From positions 2,438,529 through 2,502,528 of the forward strand of contig JAVLUZ010000154.1 in the NCBI GenBank assembly GCA_036768485.1: DNA of 64,000 nt, read 5' to 3'. The notes below the pieces were generated by a model. It saw only the letters and a list, made by a program, of their open reading frames with translations, searched no databases and was not told the DNA's origin. Below are positions 21,185 through 48,700 of the stretch, piece after piece. The first letter of the stretch is position 1, and each line of letters begins with the position of its first letter. Source of the DNA: Mermis nigrescens. Taxonomy: Eukaryota; Nematoda; Enoplea; Mermithida; Mermithidae. Both the position numbers and the translations under genes were made by a program.

Positions 21185-23235
21185 CCCAAGACAAGTGTTT
21201 GAAAAATTTTTTAATCATAAATTTAGTGTACCTGTACGCAACGTTTTTTCTTTACGTTTTGGGGTTTTTGTGGACCAAAATTTCGAGATGTGGAAAAAGA
21301 TTTTGATCTTGGTTCACATTTTATAAAATTTTTTTTATGCAAAAATGTATTCTAGAAGGGTTAAATTCCGTAATTTTTTGGCGTTTCGCGCTGTATTGAT
21401 TCATTTTTAGTGTTTTTTACTGATTTCCTGGTGCTCCGCGCCAATCACAGCACTTTTATGATAAGTTGCTCTAGAACTTTATTATAATTGAAAATCCTCA
21501 TCTCCTGAGCGGCTTCCAACAATTTTTGTAGCGCGAAAATGTGTTTTAGAGAGCCAAAATTTCAAAATTTTTCGGTGCTTCGCGTCGGATTGATTTATGT
21601 TATATTTGTTAGGTATTCATGTTAAGGCCGCGCCACTCGATTTGCAGCACTTTTATCGATAGCTTCTTGTAGAACCCTATGATTGAAAATTCTTATCTTC
21701 TGCACGGATTTTCGGACAATTTTTGTAATGCAGAAATGCGTTTTAGATGCACAATTTCACCAGACCGATTTAATTAAATTATTTGTTATTGGTGTTTAGG
21801 CCGCGCTGCACTGATCGCAGCAATTTTGTTGCAAAAGTTCGTTTCAGAAAGGTAAAATTTTGAAATTTTCAGGCGCTTCGCGCCATTTCGATAAATTATC
21901 GATTTTTTATTCTTTGATGAGACTCGGGAAATCAACTGAGTTGCTGTAGTGAAGGTCTGAAAATGCAGTTGTAGGAGATAGAACATAAAGCTTATTGTTA
22001 TATTCATATTCGCTTGGAAAAAAGTGTATTCATACCTACCTACTACAACGAGTTTAACGATCGGTAGTATGTTCTATTTCCTCAAACTGCGTTTTCAGAC
22101 CTTCACTGGTGCACTTTTTTCTGATTTCGGGAGTATCATCGAACAATAAAAAATGTTAATTTATGAATGAAAATTTTGATGTTTTTAGCGTCTTTTAGTC
22201 GAATTCATGGCCCTTTTAGTAGCTGCGCAAAAGATCATTTGGCGCGAGGCGCTATAAAATGTCATTCCTACTATTTCATTGTCGGAAAAATTACTTTAAA
22301 ATTGTACCAAAAACAAAGGAAACAAAATTAGAAACTGTCACAAAACATTTAAGTTCAGAGTTTCCACAAACAATGAGAACATTAATGTTCGTAGTAAATC
22401 GGTTTATACAACTAAAATACTTTGGCTTTTTCAAGCAATTAAAGTTAAAGCCTTAAAGAGGAAATATGAAGCATAAAAACCGCGTGAAGCGTTGGAAAAT
22501 TTGGAGGTTTTTGTCGTTTAATCTAAATTTTGCGCAATATAAAATCATGCAGAACAGAAAATCTTGATTCCAAAGAAAACAATGAAGCATATTACCTAGG
22601 TAGGTCAAGTTTTATTATCTTTACATACCTATGTAATGAATTCGGTATGACACCCCAAAAGTTGTGCGAAGCGCCAAGAATTTCTCGCATTCTTACACTT
22701 CCATCCCAAAATTGGGCGTTTTTAGGCAATTGATCCATAATAACCTACGGCTAAAGGCCGAAATTTTCAACTTTTATTATGTTCTGTGCAAATTTTAGTT
22801 TTATATTCAGGCCAATGATATGTAAATCTGTGCGGAAAATACAGCTTTTTCATCTTAGTCAAGTATATCAGAGTAGATTGTCACTATAAGTGTAGTAATC
22901 GGCACAGCATGTTGGGGACATCAATAAGAATTAAAAATAAATCAAACCGACACGGAGCGCCGGAAAATTTTGGAATTTAACCTTTCTAGAATGCATTTTC
23001 GCATTACAAAAATTTTCCACAATGTGAACAGAGCCCAAAATTTTTTCCACATCTCGGAATTTTGGTTCACAAAAACCCAGAAATGTGGAAAAAGACGGTG
23101 TATGACTCGAGTTCCGTTAGAAATCCGCAAAAATGGATTTTGAAGCTTCAGAGTTTTCACAAAACGCGTTGAAGTCGTAAAAATGAAGCGCGGAAAACAA
23201 GTCTGGTAAAATCTAGCCATTGTTCTTCGAAATAT
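21185..23235. repeat. Fold-back region U with diverged tandem units
   Basis: The left segment 21245-21400 (GAGATGTGGAAAAAG, TATTCTAGAAGGGTTAAATTCC) is inverted at 22950-23120. The centre near 22025 is also palindromic (GAAGGTCTGAAAATGC and its inverse). The left half holds three diverged units of about 190 bp, each with the GGCGCTTCGCGCC-type hairpin (21381, 21574, 21872). No gene seen. Confidence 0.55.
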
Positions 23236-23451
23236 TTCGGATTTTACAGCAAAATTCGTGTTTTTCGTGGTTCAGCACTCATAGCTACATAAAATTATTG
23301 TTTTTTAAGTTTTTTTTGCCAAAAAAACATAAATTTAATGCCACTTTCGATATGCTGATGTCAACTATACTAATCATTTTGCTTAAAAACCTATTTTAAA
23401 CGTGATACCTTAATGCTACTTTATACAAATTTTTGTCTCAACGCCTCAAAG

Positions 23452-23569
23452 TTGACCTAAGCAGCTTTTGTCGACCTAAGCGGCTTATGTCGACCTAAGC
23501 GACTTATGTCGACCTAAGCGACTTATGTCGACCTAAGCGGCTTATGTCGATCTAAGCGGGAGTGATAAC
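23452..23569. repeat. 19-bp minisatellite (GTCGACCTAAGCGGCTTAT)
   Basis: About six head-to-tail units with exact 19-bp spacing of TCGACC at 23471, 23490, 23509, 23528 and 23547. Each unit carries a GTCGAC palindrome. Confidence 0.9.
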
Positions 23570-23712
23570 GACCTAAGCAGCCTAAAATTCTACTTTATCT
23601 CAAACTAAGCCTAAGTTTAAGAAAAATACAAAGGTGAAACTGACTTACTTACCAAGTAATCAAATATCAAAGTGTCTATTCGTATGCATTATAAATTTTG
23701 AACTTTAAGGCC

Positions 23713-24018
23713 CTATATAGCTTTCTCAATTATTGGGGGATTTTTATGAAAGGTTATTGCGTCCCTTTTCACCTTTTCTCTAAGTTTTTGTAAAAAATGC
23801 GAACTGTCAAAAATGATTTTTTCCATTTCTTTAGGAACTTTAGCCTCAACATGCTGCTGATCAACATGCTGCTGCACGTTAGCCTCAACATGCTGCTGAT
23901 CACGAATATAACACTTATTTATTTTTAAGCAAAGGCATGACTGATCATACCTGTATGCAGACTTTACAAATCTCTTATTTTTCCATCTGGTCATGTTCAA
24001 CGCGCTGATCATAGACAT
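23713..24018 (-). CDS. Unrecognised 101-codon ORF (doubtful)
   Basis: ATG-started frame on the minus strand outside obvious transposon ends. It contains two HVEA-type repeats (DQQHVEA) within a short Gln/His/Val-rich stretch and a basic C-terminal third. No family recognised. Base composition is not clearly coding and no promoter or poly(A) signal was found; it may be a chance frame over a short tandem repeat. Confidence 0.2.
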   Translation of the reverse strand: MSMISALNMTRWKNKRFVKSAYRYDQSCLCLKINKCYIRDQQHVEANVQQHVDQQHVEAKVPKEMEKIIFDSSHFLQKLREKVKRDAITFHKNPPIIEKAI

Positions 24019-24689
24019 GGTCTACATTTTTACTGTAAACTTGGACGCTTGATTGATTGAGGATTCATATGTAATAGTCCCAGACATGACTGGAAAATGA
24101 TGCTTTTGACGTATATATATCGTTTTTGAGCCCAAAAAGGGCACTTGAAGATTCCACCCCTCCAGAATTCCCATGCTGTGCTGTACTGTACGTGTCTTCT
24201 ATAATGTAGATATTTACTCCAAAATAATCGAAATTTAAATTTTGCAATAATAGCAATTCAATTATATTCTGTACAGGTATTTCGAAAAATAACGGGCAAT
24301 TTTAAATTACATTTTTGCGCCTTTTTGATATTTGTTTGTAACATTAGGCAAAAACCTGAGCATCTGATCGTTTACATTACGTGCTTATGATCTTTCTTCT
24401 TAGCCATGCGGTAATTATATGCATTTCTCCTTGAAGAATCTTAAGGACAGATTTTAGACTCGAAACGAATATATACAATCAGTAGATCTGCAGGATATTT
24501 GAATACCTAAGTCTAGGCTTTTCGCATTTCAGTAGATGCGCCATTTTATCCAATTTACGACTATTCTTAACGAATTATTAATTTATGCTGCATATCTTGT
24601 TTTCTGGTTTGAAAAGGGCAAATTATTGAGAAGATCGCCAAGACCGATTGTTGTTACTGAGTCATCGAAATAAATATATGCTCAAGCGT

Positions 24690-25449
24690 CACGGTTTTTT
24701 TTTGTATTCGGCAAAGATTTTTCCCGATGTACAAAGACTTTTCGGGACCGTCTTTGTACATGTACAAAGATTTTTGGGAAGACAAAAATTGCAAAAAAGG
24801 TCTATAATTCGAAAAATTTCGGCGCTTCGCGCCGAAATGAGTAATTGTGTGTTCTATATATCTTTATAATGGCAGAAATTGCATTTCAAAAGTAAAAATG
24901 TCAAATTTTTCGGCGCTTCGCGCCGTTTTAAGACGATTCTTAGTGATTTTTGCCCTTAGAGACCCAGAAATTAGCTAAAACACACTACGAAAAGTCGAAG
25001 AACTCTGTTTTTACGATACTAAAATCGCTGCTGTACCATATTATAGTACCCAAAAATTTGGTGTGTACAAAATGTACAAAGATTTTTAGGAAGACAAAAA
25101 CTGTAAAAAGGTGTAAAATTCCCAAAATTTTCAACGCTTCGCGCCGAACTGATAAATTATTTGTCCTATATATCTTTAAAATGGCAGAATTTGCATTTAG
25201 AATGGAAAAATGTCAATATTTTTCGGCGCTTCGCGCCGTTTTCAGATAATTTTTAGTAATTTTTAGCGTCATAAACCCAGAAATTAGCTAAAATACACTA
25301 CCTAAGATCGAAAACCCCGTTTTACCACACTAAAATCGCTACTGTAATATATTATAGTACACAAAAATTTGCATGTGCAAAATGTACAAAGACTTTTGGG
25401 GACCATCTTTGTACATGTACAAACGGACCTTGTACAAAAAAAAACACTG
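24690..25449 (+). mobile_element. Family A element A2, just upstream of Rpt3
   Basis: A 760-bp copy with ends CACGGTTTTTTTTTGTATTC and TTGTACAAAAAAAAACACTG and perfect TSD TCAAGCGT (24682-24689, 25450-25457). It contains TTTGTACATGTACAAAG twice and three copies of the CGGCGCTTCGCGCCG hairpin. It is the best reference copy in the window. It ends 90 bp before the Rpt3 ATG. Confidence 0.9.
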
Positions 25450-25539
25450 TCAAGCGTGCCTATTTTCTTCGTGATTTTGTATTCTTTTCCATTTAGAAGC
25501 TTTCGCAATTACACGTATTTACAGTTTTACGGTAAAACT

Positions 25540-40383
<14,844 letters not shown>

Positions 40384-40441
40384 CTCATTATTCAGTACCT
40401 GCTCTCGTCTCTTTATAAGGCGTCATCAGTTATCATTATTT

Positions 40442-40447
40442 AATAAA
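40442..40447 (+). terminator. Poly(A) signal AATAAA of Rpt3
   Basis: AATAAA 58 bp after the stop codon. Confidence 0.6.
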
Positions 40448-40554
40448 TGGAGTAACGCTAATTTATGAAAATATGCCTTGTACACATAAATAATTTTTGA
40501 ATTATAGACAGTCACACTCAGACATGCACGTGTGGGGAATTAGGGCGTCCAGAC

Positions 40555-40757
40555 CATACCTGGGCGTGGGGTATGCACCCCCAGAATTTTGATTTTTTTC
40601 TCGCTATTTTTTTGATGCCCATCGATAGTGCTCGATGAGAAACGTCGCAAAATGGTGTTTTTTCGCCATACTAGTATACCACCATTTTTAAGACCATGTT
40701 TTGACCTTTGAAAAGTCTTGCACCACTTCCCTCAAAATTTGGTGCTGCCCACGCATG
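40555..40757 (+). mobile_element. Family B element (B10)
   Basis: Begins CATACCTGGGCGTGG, ends GCCCACGCATG. Flanks do not match. Confidence 0.7.
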
Positions 40758-41952
40758 GGTACTTCTTTTACATCTGACAATTTCTCTATCCCAGGCATAC
40801 ACGAGGGGGGGTCCGAAATTAGCATCAAAAATCCAATTCTAGGGAGAGGCCGTCAGATCGTAGTGGGTCCAGCAGACCCCCGCCACGCCCACGTGTGATC
40901 CGACGGGTCTGTCCATGTATGTGGTGCATATATATGCTGTATGATCTCACACGTTGGCGTTGCGTGTCTGAGTGAACCATCCATCCTTTCGAAATTTACA
41001 AGATAAACCCAGAATTAATTTTTTTGCGATTTTTTCGACATCAATGGATAAAGATCGATGAGAAACGTCAGAAAATTGTGACTTTCGCCCACCGACTTTT
41101 ACTTTTGACCGGTGAATTCCTAATGAAATTCTGCTTAAAGCCATGGATCATTCTGTTAATTCAACTTCGTTTTCAAAATCGCAGTCTTTGGTCCCTACAT
41201 CATCTTAGGCTACTTTTAAGTGAGAGCAAAGCCTAAAATTGATGACGGAATGCGCAGTTTGTAGGAAGGTGTAAATTAAGGACCCACAAGTAATAGGTAT
41301 ACCTCGAAGTATTGTTATCGTCGATCAAATGCACCATCGTTTCCTAGAGCTTAAGGATAATCAAAATATCGGTCATCAAAAACGAGTTTGAGTATAAAAA
41401 TTGTCTAAGATATCTTCAGCGATAGAATCCAAATTTCGAAAGCCAAAATCATGACTAATACTCAAGTACATACTTAAAAGGCGACGATTTCAAAGTAGGT
41501 ATCGATGTCTTGAAATATTCAACATGAAATTGCTTAACCTATTTTACTCAATAAAACGTATAGGTATGTATATGCAGTGTAAAACAGTTGCCATTTAACG
41601 AGATTAATAGATATGATAAACACAATAAATAAAGAGTTCTGATGAGCACAAAATTCGCGAACTACAGCGTAATAAGCTATTACCTACTCAACGAAGGGAA
41701 AATAGAAGCTTATAGGGGAGCAACGTGAAGGAGAATTCAACTGCTGAATATATATATATATGGACGATAACAATATTCAAGAAATAATGAAATCTATTTT
41801 TTTAAATTTCGATCCTCACGGTACGTACCTACGTACTTCGAAATGTTTAGCCAAAGGGGCGAGCGATGTTTAATTTTAGCAATTCGGCCCTGCGCATTCG
41901 ATTAATATTACTCAATGGAGTCGATGTCAAATATGGGCGTGGGGGTTTGGAC

Positions 41953-42147
41953 CATACCTGGGCGTGGGGGGTTGGGTTGTGCATCCCCAGAATTCAATTC
42001 GCAATTTTTTGATTCCAATGGATAGTGCTTGATGAGAAACGTTGAAAAATGGTGTTTTTTCGCCTAACCACCATTTTTGAGGCCATTTTTTGATCTTTGA
42101 AAAATCTTGCACCCCCACCCCCAGAACTTCGGTGCCGCTCACCTATG
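41953..42147 (+). mobile_element. Family B element (B11)
   Basis: Begins CATACCTGGGCGTGG, ends CTCACCTATG. Flanks share GTTTGG but not a clean TSD. The rest of 40758-42620 has B-like fragments (42170-42370) and no gene. Confidence 0.7.
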
Positions 42148-42622
42148 GTTTGTGGTTTGGACCATAAATGGGCGTGGGGCCTGGGGAGTTTAAACTTCCC
42201 CTCCGATTGAATTTTTATGGTCCTAAAAATGAAGGTATGGCGGGAAAACCCCATTTTCAACGTTTCTCATCAAGCACTATCCATTAGCATAGAAAAAAAT
42301 CTCGGAAAATATAGGAAAATTTTGAAAAATTGAATTCTGGAGGGTATTTCAGTTAGGGGGGGCACGCCCCGGGTTAAAAAGTCGGAATCCTCAATCAGCA
42401 ACATAACAGCTAACAGCAGCAAACTCACTTTAAAGCCTGCTATGATTTCGAGCTTTACATACATAATTAGAATAAAAAATATTGAAAACGTGGTAAACTC
42501 GGACAAAAAATACATTGGTCTTTATCCAGATATCCCGCACACCGAAAATTGAGGTTTTTTCAGGTTTTCAGATGCCAAACAAATACAAATAAACAAATAT
42601 ACATGTAGGTATCTGAAAACGA

Positions 42623-42781
42623 CTAATTGTAAACTAATATTCGTTTATCAATCGATTTCCTACAAATCGGACATTCGTCCATTCGATCACCACAAAACTG
42701 ACACGTCCCATGGCCGCAAAGGAATATCATGTTCTTTAAACGGTCCAGGCAAACTGGACAAACCGTTTGTTCGCGCATGTC
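42623..42781 (-). CDS. mib1: mib1 last exon: RING finger 3 and stop
   Basis: Acceptor [25 protein letters not shown] through [16 protein letters not shown], then TAG at 42623-42625. No AATAAA was found close downstream on the minus strand. Confidence 0.95.
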   Translation of the reverse strand, partial: DMREQTVCPVCLDRLKNMIFLCGHGTCQFCGDRMDECPICRKSIDKRILVYN

Positions 42782-45700
42782 CTTCAAATAAACGCGCTTG
42801 GTGAATGCTGATCAATCTTATTGATAATTTGATTTTGATTGATAAATTTACCGAAAAAATTTTTATTCATTAAAACACTCATCTTTAAAAAGATTCTTAA
42901 TAATATCAGTTCATAGTTCATTTATTTCCATCTCATACACTACTCGCGACCATACGTGGACACTGGACAGTACCAAAATTCTGGGAGGGGAGGTGCAAGA
43001 TTTTTCTCAAAGGTCTAAAAATGGCGGTATGGCTAAAAAACACCATTTGTAAACGATTCTCATCGAGCTCTATCCATTGGCATCAAAAAATGCGGAAGGA
43101 ACAAAAAAATGGGGAGGGGGGTATTTTTGGTTTCTGGGGGGTATTTTAGTTTGTCGGGGGGGGGTTGCAAACCAACCCGAACCCCCACGCTCAGGTGTGC
43201 TCGCGACGAATGTTGACGCTCTAATTTGCTTTAGAGGATGATAGAGCTTGTTAAAGGATGTTTAACACGTCGGTCTTTTTTCCGCCCACGCATGACCGAC
43301 GTGTTAAACATATGTCCTTTAACAAGCTCTATCATCTGTAAGGCAAATTAAAGTGTCAACATTCGTGGCGAGCACTGTAACATATGATTTGACATTAGAT
43401 CGAAAATATGTATGTGTATATAAAATGGATAACAAAATATATAAAAATAAATATAAAATATGCATAAAGGAGCTCCATGCTATATTGACAACTCCTTTTC
43501 GAGTCCAATGTATTAGCAATACAAAGCGGACTGATAAATAAAAAAAATGAAAAACGAAAATGTTCCCGTTTTTCAATAAATATACATGATTTCGTCTCTT
43601 TGTTTTGGATTACAAACCGCCATTATTTCAACTTGAACAGATTCTTACAGTGTTTTAACAATTTCAGACCATTAACTATCTCGGTAAAATTGAATAACGG
43701 GTAATTAAACATATCCTGCAAACTTTGATGCACACGTATAAACATATATACAGAACTACCAGAAGATCGTACGAAATAATGGACGACAGTGACACCATAC
43801 ATAGACAGCAGTCAAATTCTGGGGTCCAATGGAGTGAAATTGCAAGAAATAGCACCAAAATTTCAATTCTTAGGTTCTATCGATTTTGCGGTTCCGTTGA
43901 CTTATTATTTGTAATATTTCCGGGAAAAAATACCAAATAAGTATGTCTTTTAATAAGAATTACTCGTATTTCAATCGTAAATGTAATGTCCTCGTACTGT
44001 TTTAATTAATTTGATTAAAAACAACTCACTAAAATAATTAAAAGAATTACGTTTAATTAATTAAGAGCACTTAACTTAATTATTTGATCAATTTTTTAAT
44101 TCGATTAATTTTTAAAATTTCCATTTGATTTTACTATAATTTATCTTTAATATAAATTTATTTTACATTTACGATTTATATTTTATATTCTATATTTATA
44201 CGTTTTATTATAATTGACATGTATAATTATGACATTAAATCCTGCATACTTGTAACTGTTGCTGCAATCTGACGAATTCCGTCGCGTTGCCTCCGTTACT
44301 ACTACTTTTATCCTCTTTTCCATTATTCATCATAGCTTTTGAATAGCTTGAATTAAGGTTCGCATTTGGAGTAGCTTTGTTTTTGTTATTTTTTGGGGAC
44401 ATGTCGAGTTCGTCGCATTGATTCGCTAAGTGATTCGGAGGTTGCTGGCTGATATTCAAATTTTGGACGTTGTCGCCATTTTTCGTGGCTTCTATTGAAT
44501 AAGGATCAGTGAATCACAAATCACTATCATGCATCGCATGGATGTTTAAACGTGTAAACCATACATGATCTTAAGGGAAGAGGTTTTGGGGGTTTTCAAG
44601 CCCCCCAGAAATTTTTTAACCCCCTTCCCAATAATTCGCGATTTTTGATAGTTTCCAAAAATTTCTGAAATTTCGTAAAAAAGGTGCTTTTTTAAAACGT
44701 TTTCAACTGCTCAAAAGTGTCGAATAATGCGCTTCGCGCCATATACTCGTGTTTTGACTATATTTTCTTCAATTTATTCGACTTTTTAAAGATTTTTAAA
44801 GAAATTTAATGTTTTTATGCTTTAGAAAGATAACGCATCGTCAGAAACGCCGAAAAACGATGTTTTTGACGAGTATCCGCCATTTTTTAGCCCAAAAAGG
44901 CACTTTAAAGTTTCATATCCAGGATTTCCACGCTGTGCATGTCTGGTGTAAACCATACATGGACAGAGGCCGGTCTTTCCATTGACACCGGCTGCCCAAT
45001 TTTTAGTTTTGGCCTTTTTTAAATTGGTTGTTTGATTGGTTGATCGGTGGCTGACTGGTTGATTAGTGTCGACTGGTTAATTACTGGTTGTTCAATTGTT
45101 TATTGATTATTTGTTGGTTGATTGGTTTATTGATTAGTTGATTATCAAATAATTTCTGTATATTCATATTTATCTAGATTCATCTTTCTTTTTCCAGTTG
45201 ATTGACTGATTCATTGATTTTAGAGTCATTTTTGCGTATTTCATTAATTTTTTTTCGATTTGTATTGCATTTTGCCAAATTTTCATTTATACTGGCAGGC
45301 AGGTTTTTCCCGGCCTCTAATGATACCGGGTTGGACGAAGTTGTACCGTTTGTCCATGTATGGTGTACATATGATGCAAATGTTGATATTATAATCGCAA
45401 TCACTGTTACATAGAGGCATTCTTTCGTACGCATTAGTTTCTCGTGTTTTTTCAATTCTTTGTACTAATTGGATGCCGAGTTTTACTTTACTTGCAATTT
45501 TTCTCTAAAGCCATATGATAGCTTACATTAATTTATATTGCAATTTATCCCAAAAATAATTTAAGATGGGCAAAATAAAATAAGTGTTTATATAAATAGA
45601 TTTCATCGCGCTCTAAGTAGAACAGGAATGCGGTACTTTCGAGAAAATTTTCCAATTTCTCCCGACCCAGCTCTAGGCGCAAAATGCCAAAATTATTCAT

Positions 45701-48700
45701 ATTTCGGCAGAAGTTGTCCTTTTATGCTAAGCATATTCAGGCACGTAGCTGGCCGTCCTATTTGGGGGACCAACACCAATTTCTGGGGGACTAAGCCCAA
45801 AAATAGCACAAAATAACGTTTAAAAGTCCTATTTTTCCGATTTTTCTTAATTTTGGGGGGTCCGGACCACACCTGGGCGTGGGGGGTTCGGGGGGGGGTA
45901 TGCACCCTCGAGAAACCAAAATACCTCCCAGGATTCAATTTTTGAAAATTTTTCCGTTTTATTCGCAATTTTTTGATGCCAATGGATAGTGCTCGATGAG
46001 AAACGTCGAAAAATGGTGTTTTTTCGTCATACCACAATTTTTAAGGCCATTTTTTGACCTTCAAAAAATCTTGCGCCCACCCAGAATTTTCTTGCTGCCC
46101 ACGTATGGTCCGGACCCCCATTCCCCCCAGAGCTATGTGCCTGAGTGTATTCGGATGACGGAAAATTATCTAATTTTTCTTCTTTCAAAAGCTGATGAAA
46201 TTTGATTGACGGATTAATTTAATTTGATCAACTAAACTAATTTTTTAATTAGTTTAAAAAGTAAATTAATTAATTGGATCAACAAGTACGGAGGTAAGAA
46301 GTAAAAAAAGATTCAATAAGAGATCAAGGAAAGCATATTAAAGCACTATGTGCTCAAACACATTTTTAAAATAGTAATTCATATAATTAATCACGTTTCA
46401 TTTGTTTTTATATCTAACGCATTAGATACAATTCAGACAAATAAATAGGGAAATCTAGATCGCAGTTCAAGATCATTGCACAGAATTCAAAAAAGGCTAC
46501 ACCCCAATCTTAAACACTTCGGTTAACATAAACAAATAATTTTGAGACTTGCTACGTTGGATGGATAAAAATGTTCAGAGAAAAACGATGCAATTCGCTT
46601 TTTGTGGGATAATTGAGTGCGAACGTAACCTAAACATATGGGTGCTCCGTTGTCCGCAACCCACAGATGGAATTAATATTATTTATTCATTTTAAATTAA
46701 TTTTAAAAAAACAGAATTGATTTCGCCCGACCGATTTTAAATTTCGGATTATCTTAAAGCCTCATTTTTTCACATTTCAATTGATTGTTCATTTCTCTCA
46801 TTCAGTACCTTCAGAAATAAGGCCGCAACAGATTATGTAGCTTTCGCTCCGTTCAATCGAAGCACGGCACTGTACACACTTTTTCATCAATACCGCGCAT
46901 TCTACATAAATATAAAAGACGTAAAATCATGATCTGATGACATACGAAATCAAAAACGATGCAATAGGTGCCTGAAAACGTATGAGGGGTAAGTAGGCAT
47001 AAAAGAATAAACGAGATTTATTACAAGTTTAAATATTTTCCCTAAAAATCAAGTACGTATCTGATGGTTTGATGGGTAACAACCATACAAGATCTGGGGG
47101 GTTAGGTAGGGGTTTACGCGCCCCCCAATTTTTAACCCCCTCTCAGAATTCGCGATTTTTCAAAAGTTTCCAAAATTTTCTTGAAAAAACGCACAAAACG
47201 TGATTTTTAAAGCGTTTTTAGTACATTATTTGCTCAAAAGTGTCAAATTTTCGGCAACTAGCGCCATATACTCGTGTTTTAAGCATATTTTGTTCAATTT
47301 ATTCGACTTTTTTTGATTATTTTAGAGATTTTTTTGTTTGAAGAAAAAGGATGTTTTTGACGCGTACCCACAATTTTTAGGCCTTTAAAAGGCAATTTAA
47401 AATTCCACCCCCAGAATTCCCAAACTGTGCATGTTTGTTAACAAATCCTAAAGAAGAAAAGAAACAAAGCCATTTTATAGGAAATAATTCAAAATTAGGC
47501 TAAAAAGAAGGAAAATCAACTTTGCTGTAGAAGTTATTGAAATTGATTAGAAATGAGAATTGAAATAGGTATATAGTTTGTGCACTTTAAACGTTTATAC
47601 TCATTTTTATTCCTTGTTAGCGCTAAAAAGCACCCCGGCTGAACCTTTACATCGGTCCGGCTCATTGTAACAGCCATCCTGTGTACGGTAATACTCATTC
47701 ATTACAATTTGATTGCTATGCAAAATTCAACGATATAATCAAAAAACTTGCAGACGCTTTCGAGTAGATATAGCGCCTTAATTACACATCTTGTTAGAAA
47801 CGGCTTTCTGAAACTGGGTGGGCCTATAAAAAGGCTACATTCCGATTCAACAGGCCACAACTTTGGCTGATATGAACATGAGACTTTAAAACCGGATGCT
47901 TTACATAGATAATAGTGTCTTCTTTCAAAATGTGTAAGGAATTTTGGCCAGACGTTGACGGTTTAGGCGCTACGGCTATTCGTTTACACCCTACATTTAA
48001 TCCTGCCATCAATTTGCATCCTCTTTTGATTATATCCGGAAATTTTCGCACTCAGTAGGACGCGTATCTACCATACGTGGGCAGCACCGAAATTCTGGGA
48101 GTGCAAGATTTTTCAAAGGTCGAAAAATGGCTTTAAAAATGGTAGTATGGCGGGAAAAAAAGAAAAAAATGTCAAAAATTGAATTCTGGGGGGGTATTTC
48201 GGTTTCTGGGGAGTATTTTGGTTTCTCAGGGGTAGGGGGTGCATACCCCCAACCCCCCCCCCGAGCCCAGGTGTGGTATCTACTCTGGGGTTTAGAAAAT
48301 GGGTTAATTAATTTTTATGACAGAATGTATTGTCAAAATATCAAAAAAAGATACCTACGTACGCAGCAGTGTGATACAATGCACAAACTCTGGGGTTTGA
48401 ACAATGTCAGAGTGAGTTGCGAACAAATTGCTGTAGTACACGAACCACTGGCAGCTGGCCAAAGTTTTGAAGGCGGTTCAAACAAGGACATGTTTATATA
48501 TCTAATGCAGCTGGTCTTAAAGTTTTATGTTCACATCAGCCGAAGTTATGACCTATTAAACCGGAATGCAGCCTTTTTTATAGGCCTCCTGTATAAACAA
48601 TATGGATACAGTACGAAAGAACAGTTGATTATTTAAAGCTTTATAAATGTAGTCATTTACCTTGGACTTTCATTACATTTAAAACGAAAGAAAGCTTCGA

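Larger units (their letters stand above)
21786..24660. other. Gene-poor region upstream of Rpt3
   Basis: Right half of the fold-back region U, the 19-bp minisatellite, and AT-rich sequence with one doubtful ORF. No promoter element was recognised. Confidence 0.45.

Noticed and set aside
48127..48636. Longest single frame in the window (169 codons)
   Set aside because: It runs from family B sequence straight through its TSD into the right arm of P2, so it is a chance fusion of two repeats.
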